This document shows, piece after piece, positions 56,799-64,000 of a stretch of 64,000 nucleotides of DNA; within the stretch, counting starts at the first letter, position 1; every line of letters begins with the position of its first letter. The DNA is from Archivesica marissinica (Eukaryota > Mollusca > Bivalvia > Venerida > Vesicomyidae), in NCBI GenBank assembly GCA_014843695.1, contig CM026402.1:13621374-13685373 (forward strand), given 5' to 3'. The translations under genes and the position numbers were made by a program. The notes under the pieces are model-generated. The model saw nothing but the letters and a program-made list of their open reading frames with translations. It was not told the origin of the DNA and ran no database searches.

Positions 56799-57812
56799 TA
56801 CATGATGGTACACCTTCAGGGTACCATCAGGTACAGACACCTTCAGGGTACCATCAGGTATAGACACCTTCAGGGTACCATCAGGTACATACACCTTCAG
56901 GGTACCATCAGGTACCTACAACTTTAGGGTACCATCAGATACATACAACTTCAGGGTACCATCAGGTACATACAACTTTAGGGTACTATCAGGTACATAC
57001 AACTTTAGGGTACTATCAGATACATACAACTTTAGGGTACCATCAGGTACATACAACTTCAGGGTACCATCAGGTACATACACCTTCAGGATACCATCAG
57101 GTACATACAACTTCAGGGTACCATCAGATACATACAACTTCAGGGTACCATCAGGTACATACACCTTCAGGGTACTATCAGGTACAGACACCTTCAGGGT
57201 ACCATCGGGTACATACAACTTCAGGGTACCATCAGGTACATACAACTTTAGGGTACCATCAGGTACATACAACATTAGGGTACCATCAGATACATACAAC
57301 TTCAGGGTACCATCAGATACATACAACTTCAGGGTACCATCAGGTACATACAACTTTAGAGTACTATCAGGTACATACAACTTTAGGGTACTATCAGGTA
57401 CATACAACTTTAGGGTACCATCAGGTACATACAACTTTAGGGTACCATCAGGTACATACAACTTTAGGGTACTATCAGGTACATACAACTTTAGGGTACT
57501 ATCAGATACATACAACTTTAGGGTACTCTCAGGTACATACAACTGTAGGGTACTATCAGGTGCATACACCTTCAGGGTACCATCAGGTACATACAACTTT
57601 AGGGTACTATCAGGTACATACAACTTCAGGGTACCATCAGGTGCATACACCTTCAGGGTACCATCAGGTACATACAACTTTAGGGTACTATCAGGTACAT
57701 ACAACTTTAGGGTACTATCAGGTACATACAACATTAGGGTACTATCAGATACAGACAACTTCAGGGTACCATCAGGTGTATACAACTTCAGGGTACTATC
57801 AGGTACATATTG
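56799..57812. repeat. 27-bp minisatellite in the BRSK intron
   Basis: About 37 units of CAGGGTACCATCAGGTACAT with ACAACTT or ACACCTT endings. The 27-bp length keeps one frame open on the minus strand for 289 codons, an artefact. It starts about 225 bp after the exon. Confidence 0.95.
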
Positions 57813-58899
57813 GTGGCTGTTATTCGTTTGTGCTCTATAGCCACATAAATGATATTTAAAGCCACATAACCACTAACCCTAGACAACTAGATAGTAAATC
57901 TATTGTTCTCTTAGCCACGTAAGTGCCATTTCATGGGTACAGATGCACGGACAGATAAAGAGACAGACAGACATGAAATTGGCAACCAGTCATTTCTATT
58001 TTGCCACCGTGCTGGCAACAACTTTCTGTGATGAACTTCGCACCGAAAAGGTTTACCAAGTTTGTTAAAATTTGGTCAATTTGTCCAAATACTGGGTGGG
58101 TCACCGTCAACTGGGGACGCACACACGCCCAAATTTATCAAGCATAGGCTCAATCATGGTTCCCTCTGTCTGAATTGTTGTCTGCACCAATTCTGTCGCC
58201 AATTGCAAAAAACTGGAGCCAATTTGAAAAACTTAGCGCCTTTTAGTTCACAGATAAATATTTGAAGCCATGTATTTGACAAAACATGTTGTGCCAAAAA
58301 ATGATGAGCTCTATGAGCATATATTACCTGACAATGTGGTAAAATTGTGTCGTTGGCACTGCTTGCTCGTTAATTACAATGTAAAAACAACAGTTTTCAT
58401 GTGTACAATTTACGGATATTCTTAGAATCTATATCATATTTTTTTGATCTTGTCCTATTGATATTATATACATGTATTTCACTGTTTACTTGGCACAAAG
58501 AAAACACCCTGAAAATGCACCAGAATGCATCAAACACAATGTTCCCCCAACATTATTATAGTGGTTCTGCCACCAGACCCCTAGCCAACTCACTCCCCCC
58601 TTAATGCCAATTGCTGCATCCACCACCTGTAATACATCGCAAGCATCTGCTGCATCCACCACCTGTAATACATCGCAAGCATCTGCTGCATCCACCACCT
58701 GTAATACATCGCAAGCATCTGGTATATCCTACTGCAGTAGGCATGTTGTCACAATACATAATTATGGAAAAACAATTCATAGTGTGAAACATACTGAACG
58801 AAGCTGTCAAACAAACCTCACATCAGGAGAATACTACTGCATTATAACACAGATCATCACATGGCTGCCTGCCACATGAAGTAATACTTTCTTTTTTAT
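57813..58899. other. BRSK intron, no exon; contains a 36-bp triplicate
   Basis: At 58610-58720 three exact copies of a 36-bp unit (GCTGCATCCACCACCTGTAA, TACATCGCAAGCATC). The rest is unique. Confidence 0.55.
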
Positions 58900-59025
58900 T
58901 TAAGTTTATTTAACGTCTATTTCCCTGTTGATAACTAGTGGTTGCCCATTGAAGAGACGGGCAGTTTACTAACACCTTTCCTGGGTAGGCTCCAACGGTT
59001 AAACAGTACTTTGTGCTATGGGTTG
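58900..59025 (-). mobile_element. SINE family 2 fragment at the edge of the 45-bp array
   Basis: Reverse of the SINE2 body: GTTGCCCATTGAAGAGACGG, GCAGTTTACTAACACCTTTC, CTGGGTAGGCTCCAACGG, TTAAACAGTACTTTGTG, then the array starts. Confidence 0.75.
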
Positions 59026-60660
59026 TGAGTTCTTGCCTGCTAGAATCCCTGACATGATGACTATGGGTTGTGAGTTCTTGCCCTGCTAGAATCCCTGGCA
59101 TGATGACTATGGGTTGTGAGTTCTTGCCTGCTAGAATCCCTGTCATGATGACTATGGGTTGTGAGTTCGTGCCTGCTAGAATCCCTGTCATGATGACTAT
59201 GGGTTGTGAGTTCTTGCCTGCTAGAATCCCTGGCATGATGACTATGGGTTGTGAGTTCTTGCCTGCTAGAATCCCTGTCATGATGACTATGGGTTGTGGT
59301 TCTTGCCCTGCTAGAATCCCTGGCATGATGACTATGGGTTGTGAGTTCTTGCCTGTTAGAATCCCTGTCATGATGACTATGGGTTGTGAGTTCTTGCCTG
59401 TTAGAATCCCTGTCATGATGACTATGGGTTGTGAGTTCTTGCCTGTTAGAATCCCTGTCATGATGACTATGGTTGTGAGTTCTTGCCCTGCTAGAATCCC
59501 TGGCATGATGACTATGGGTTGTGAGTTCTTGCCTGCTAGAATCCCTGTCATGATGACTATGGGTTGTGAGTTCTTGCCCTGCTAGAATCCCTGGCATGAT
59601 GACTATGGGTTGTGAGTTATTGCCCTGCTAGAATCATGTGTCATGATGACTATGGGTTGTGAGTTCTTGCCTGTTAGAATCCCTGTCATGATGACTATGG
59701 GTTGTGAGTTCTTGCCTGCTAGAATCCCTGTCAAGCAGGCAAGAACTCACAACCCATAGTCACCATGACAGGGATTCTAACAGGCAAGAACTCACAACCC
59801 ATAGTCATCATGACAGGGATTCTAGCAGGCAAGAACTCACAACCCATAGTCATCATGCCAGGGATTCTAGCAGGCAAGAACTCACAACCCATAGTCATCA
59901 TGCCAGGGATTCTAACAGGCATGAACTCACAACCCATAGTCATCATGACACATGATTCTAGCAGGGCAATAACTCACTATGGGTTGTGAGTTCTTGCCTG
60001 TTAGAATCCCTGTCATGATGACTATGGGTTGTGAGTTCTTGCCTGCTAGAATCCCTGTCAAGCAGGCAAGAACTCACAACCCATAGTCATCATGACAGGG
60101 ATTCTAACAGGCAAGAACTCACAACCCATAGTCATCATGACAGGGATTCTAGCAGGCAAGAACTCACAACCCATAGTCATCATGCCAGGGATTCTAGCAG
60201 GCAAGAACTCACAACCCATAGTCATCATGCCAGGGATTCTAACAGGCATGAACTCACAACCCATAGTCATCATGACACATGATTCTAGCAGGGCAATAAC
60301 TCACTATGGGTTGTGAGTTCTTGCCTGTTAGAATCCCTGTCATGATGACTATGGGTTGTGAGTTCTTGCCTGCTAGAATCCCTGTCATGCTGACTATGGG
60401 TTGTGAGTTCTTGCCTGCTAGAATCCCTGTCATGCTGACTATGGGTTGTGAGTTCTTGCCTGCTAGAATCCCTGGCATGATGACTATGGGTTGTGAGTTC
60501 TTGCCTGCTAGAATCCCTGTCATGCTGACTATGGGTTGTGAGTTCTTGCCTGCTAGAATCCCTGGCATGATGACTATGGGTTGTGAGTTCTTGCCTGTTA
60601 GAATCATGTGTCATGCTGACTACGGGTTGTGAGTTCTTGCCTCCTAGAATCATGTGTCAT
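59022..60660. repeat. 45-bp minisatellite with strand-switching inverted blocks
   Basis: Direct units GACTATGGGTTGTGAGTTCT / TGCCTGCTAGAATCCCTGTC run 59022-59732. At 59733 the array flips to the reverse complement (GGCAAGAACTCACAACCC) until about 59975, returns to direct, flips again at 60058-60300, and ends direct. The flipped region is itself duplicated with a 327-bp period, so there are large hairpin-forming palindromes. Confidence 0.95.
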
Positions 60661-60679
60661 GATGACTAGACGAGACACA

Positions 60680-60775
60680 TCAATCCACATTGCCCGCCTC
60701 ACGGTGATGGGTTCCATTAGGAGTGACGTCTCAACTGATGTAAGATCTTGTTTTGCAATCGAGCTAAAAAGGAAA
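60680..60775 (+). mobile_element. SINE family 3 fragment (3' half) at the other edge of the array
   Basis: TCAATCCACATTGCCCGCCT, GGTGATGGGTTCCATTAGGA, TTGTTTTGCAATCGAGCTAA match the family 3 body and tail; the head is lost. Confidence 0.75.
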
Positions 60776-61424
60776 TTTGCAAACTTGGTAATGCTTCTCA
60801 CAGTGTGAATGCTAAGCATGTTTGCTGGTGTAAATCTGATTTTCATGTACCAGAAATATTACTTGTTGTAAAAGCTTTTACCCAATTTAGCGATATTTGT
60901 CTAGCTAAATCTGTAAATTCCCAGACATAAATACATTTATTGTACACTCAGTTCTAGATGGCATTGAAAGACACACAGAATATCTGAATTTGTTATTTTC
61001 TAGAACTGATAAGGAACTTGATTGGAGTGACCTGTGAGACAGCAGTCACCGAAATGTGTTATTGACTTATATTGCTGTATGAATTATATGAAATTGCTCA
61101 ATAAATAGGGTGGCATTCAGATGGAGAATACTGCTCCTTCTTCACCTCACCCCCATGGCACCACCTTATATCTATAAGCAATACTTCTTCTCCCCCTATA
61201 GCACCGCCTTATATCTGTAAGCAATACTTCTTCACCCCCATGGTACCGCCTTATATCTGTAAGCAATAATTTAGCAGTATTTAATTTCTGTTGATTTGAT
61301 AGTGTGTATACAGTAGCTTGTTCTTTGTAGAAAGTTATTGCCTGTTTAATGAGAGACATTACTGGTTTTTCTATTACCTCCCTTGATGGATACAAGTCAG
61401 ATTTATCCCGAAATGTATAGTGGT
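60776..61424. other. BRSK intron, no exon seen
   Basis: Contains three copies of CACC(G)CCTTATATCTGTAAGCAA-type units at 61150-61265. Confidence 0.5.
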
Positions 61425-61735
61425 CCTTTTAGTTGGAATCCTTTTTGTTTTTACTGTTGTCGTCTAACCAGATGTTGCGTTAGGATAAATGTAATTTGAT
61501 CAAAATAATGCTAATTAATTGAACCAATTTTTACAGTACGGTATCCATTGGATACGCTAAATGATATCTGTCGAGATTTAATAATTTCATAATTATAAGA
61601 CGAGAATACGGATAAAAATGGAAAACATTTGGTGCAATGGAATCAACGATAAAAACAGAGGAAACCAATTAAGAGGACAATATACTTTTAGGAGTATTCA
61701 GGGGCAGTAACTGACTAATGTTTCTCGTTGTTTTG
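61425..61735. repeat. Dispersed repeat of about 310 bp, copy 2
   Basis: Second copy of the sequence at 51221-51534, same orientation, inside the BRSK intron. Confidence 0.8.
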
Positions 61736-61865
61736 GGTGTGATTAGTGCGGAGAAATGATGTGAAGCATGTAGTTTAGTGTAATCATATTTTATTGCAAA
61801 TCAACAGTAAATATGTTGTACACAAAATGATACAATGCATAGCATGAAAATGCAAATGGTTTTGT

Positions 61866-62110
61866 CGGCCTCCGTGGTTGAGAGGTTTGGGTCGGTGACT
61901 TGTATACCACTGTAACCTATGATCGCATATGTTCACGAGTTCGAGCCCCACTCAGACAGTGTCTCTTTATATGAAAAAGTTGGCAGTTTCTTACAGAGGT
62001 TCGTGCACCAAGTACTGGTTAACCGCTGGAGCCTACCTAGGAAAGGTGTTGTTAGCTAATCTGCCCGTCGCTCATTTGGGCAACCGGTAGCGATGATAAA
62101 TAAGGTTAAT
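61866..62110 (+). mobile_element. SINE family 2 copy with the family 1 tail (tail b)
   Basis: GGCCTCCGTGGTTGAGAGG head, GAGTTCGAGCCCCACTCAG, body, then GTCGCTCATTTGGGCAACCG and GTAGCGATGATAAATAAGG. It ends only about 95 bp before the BRSK acceptor. Confidence 0.87.
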
Positions 62111-62205
62111 AAAAAAAAAGCATGTGAGCTGGTGGATCCAGAACGTCCATACAAACACCTAAAAATTAAACAAAAACTCATAATAAACTTTGTATATTGG
62201 ATCAG

Positions 62206-62291
62206 GTAGAGAGAGAGATAGCCATTATGAAGTTGATTGAACATCCACACGTGCTAGGACTGTTTGATGTATACGAAAATAAGAAATACTT
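62206..62291 (+). CDS. BRSK: BRSK/SAD kinase exon: alpha-C helix region
   Basis: 86 nt (28 codons + 2) from acceptor TTGGATCAG to donor GTAAGT. It encodes [20 protein letters not shown] and DVYENKKY plus two bases of the next Leu. The Glu of VEREIAIM is subdomain III, pairing with the catalytic Lys in the previous exon; [15 protein letters not shown] is the subdomain IV signature of BRSK. Following exons with the catalytic loop are beyond the window. The donor is the first base of a large 29-bp tandem array. Confidence 0.94.
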
Positions 62292-64000
62292 GTAAGTATA
62301 ACCTTGGATATTCTCATATTGTATGTGTAACCTTGAATATTCTCATATTGTATGTGTAACCTTGGATATTCTCATATTGTATGTGTAACCTTGAATAATC
62401 TCATATTGTATGTGTAACCTTGAATATTCTCATATTGTATGTGTAACCTTGAATATTCCCATATTGTATGTGTAACCTTGAATAATCCCATATTGTATGT
62501 GTAACCTTGAATAATCCCATATTGTATGTGTAACCTTGAATATTCTCATATTGTATGTGTAACCTTGAATATTCCCATATTGTATGTGTAACCTTGGATA
62601 TTCCCATATTGTATGTGTAACCTTGAATATTCTCATATTGTATGTGTAACCTTGGATATTCCCATATTGTATGTGTAACCTTGAATATTCCCATATTGTA
62701 TGTGTAACCTTGGATATTCCCATATTGTATGTGTAACCTTGGATATTCTCATATTGTATGTGTAACCTTGAATAATCCCATATTGTATGTGTAACCTTGG
62801 ATATTCTTATATTGTATGTGTAACCTTGGATATTCTTATATTGTATGTGTAACCTTGGATATTCTCATATTGTATGTGTAACCTTGAATAATCTCATATT
62901 GTATGTGTAACCTTGGATATTCTCATATTGTATGTGTAACCTTGGATATTCTCATTGTATGTGTAACCTTGGATATTCTCATATTGTATGTGTAACCTTG
63001 AATAATCTCATATTGTATTGTAACCTTGGATATTCTCATATTGTATGTGTAACCTTGGATATTCTCATTGTATGTGTAACCTTGGATATCTCATATTGTA
63101 TGGAACCTTGAATAATCTCATATTGTATGTGTAACCTTGAATAATCTCATATTGTATGTGTAACCTTGGATATTCCATATTGTATGTGTAACCTTGGATA
63201 TCCATATTGTATGTGTAACCTTGGATATTCTCATATTGTATGTGTAACCTTGGATATTCTCATATTGTATGTGTAACCTTGGATATTCTCATATTGTATG
63301 TGTAACCTTGAATAATCTCATATTGTATGTGTAACCTTGAATAATCTCATATTGTATGTGTAACCTTGGATATTCCCATATTGTATGTGTAACCTTGGAT
63401 ATTCCCATATTGTATGTGTAGCCTTGGATATTCCCATATTGTATGTGTAACCTTGGATAATCTCATATTGTATATGTAACCTTGGATATTCTCATATTGT
63501 ATGTGTAACCCTGGATATTCTCATATTGTATGTGTAACCTTGGATATTCTCATATTGTATGTGTAACCTTGGATATTCTCATTGTATGTGTAACCTTGGA
63601 TATTCTCATATTGTATGTGTAACCTTGGATATTCTCATATTGTATGTGTAACCTTGAATAATCTCATATTGTATGTGTAACCTTGGATATTCCCATATTG
63701 TATGTGTAGCCTTGGATATTCTCATATTGTATGTGTAACCTTGAATAATCTCATATTGTATGTGTAACCTTGAATAATCTCATATTGTATGTGTAACCTT
63801 GGATATTCTCATATTGTATGTGTAACCTTGAATAATCTCATATTGTATGTGTAACCTTGGATATTCCCATATTGTATGTGTAGCCTTGGATATTCTCATA
63901 AATTATTGTATATGTAACCTTGAATAATCTCATATTGTATGTGTAACCTTGGATATTCTCATTGTATGTGTAACCTTGGATATTCTCATATTGTATGTGT
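62292..64000. repeat. 29-bp minisatellite starting at the BRSK splice donor; continues past the window
   Basis: About 58 units of GGATATTCTCATATTGTATG plus TGTAACCTT, with GAATAATC, TTCCC and shortened variants. The first unit is GTAAGTATAACCTTGGATAT, that is, the splice donor and the bases after it. Later units have GTATGTGTAACCTTGG at the same place. Confidence 0.96.

Noticed and set aside
56916..57785. 289-codon LYVPDGTLK repeat frame on the minus strand
   Set aside because: 27-bp minisatellite inside a BRSK intron, opposite strand to the gene, with no flanking coding sequence.
58910..59597. Frames of ILAGKNSQPIVIMTG repeats
   Set aside because: 45-bp array artefact; also broken by orientation flips.
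3229..62110. SINE families 1/2 derived from the L2-like LINE at 20-23 kb
   Set aside because: That LINE ends GAGCGCTATATAAG...ATAATAATA, unlike the SINE tails ending ATAAATAAACGTAAAA.

Overview
The window looks like intron-rich, repeat-dense animal DNA, most likely from a lophotrochozoan and probably a mollusc. The evidence is AT-rich spacer sequence, split coding exons with canonical GT-AG borders, several tRNA-derived SINE families, TTAA- and TA-flanked MITEs, an L2/CR1-type LINE relic, and at least twelve minisatellite arrays that make up roughly a quarter of the sequence. There are no bacterial-style operons. Bases 1-807 are an assembly gap.

Host genes. Two genes can be recognised from small exons. 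On the minus strand, exons at 6611-6701, 2977-3097 and 2295-2428 join in phase to give two consecutive CxxC...H...C (UBZ4-type) zinc fingers that resemble the DNA-repair scaffold SLX4. An exon at 15400-15639 ends in the phase needed to precede them. On the plus strand, exons at 56480-56574 and 62206-62291 encode kinase subdomains I-III of a BRSK/SAD kinase. All other exons of both genes lie outside the window or were not found.

Layout. 0.8-9 kb: SLX4-like exons, a 3.3-kb 30-bp minisatellite and a 12-unit satellite with higher-order structure. 8.9-13.4 kb: a Mutator-like element with an 11-bp target duplication, holding a zinc-finger exon and a broken BED/hAT-like gene. 15-19.6 kb: candidate exons, MITEs and a 59-bp satellite with trimeric higher-order structure. 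20.2-23.2 kb: a broken L2/CR1-like LINE. 24.6-30.3 kb: a 5.8-kb element with 26-bp terminal inverted repeats and a large gene of the DUF7869-like type carrying a candidate DDE catalytic core. 30-46 kb: a nested graveyard of SINEs and MITEs. 46.9-52.6 kb: three large minisatellites. 53-64 kb: the BRSK region, whose 5.6-kb intron contains three arrays, one with strand-switching inverted blocks. A 29-bp array starts exactly at the second BRSK splice donor and runs off the window.

Main points for follow-up: (1) in both host genes a minisatellite begins exactly at a 5' splice site and every unit copies a donor-like motif; (2) the DUF7869-like gene sits inside intact inverted termini, so it is probably a transposase; (3) the SINEs swap heads, bodies and tails. 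No virus, CRISPR, rRNA or intact tRNA gene was found.
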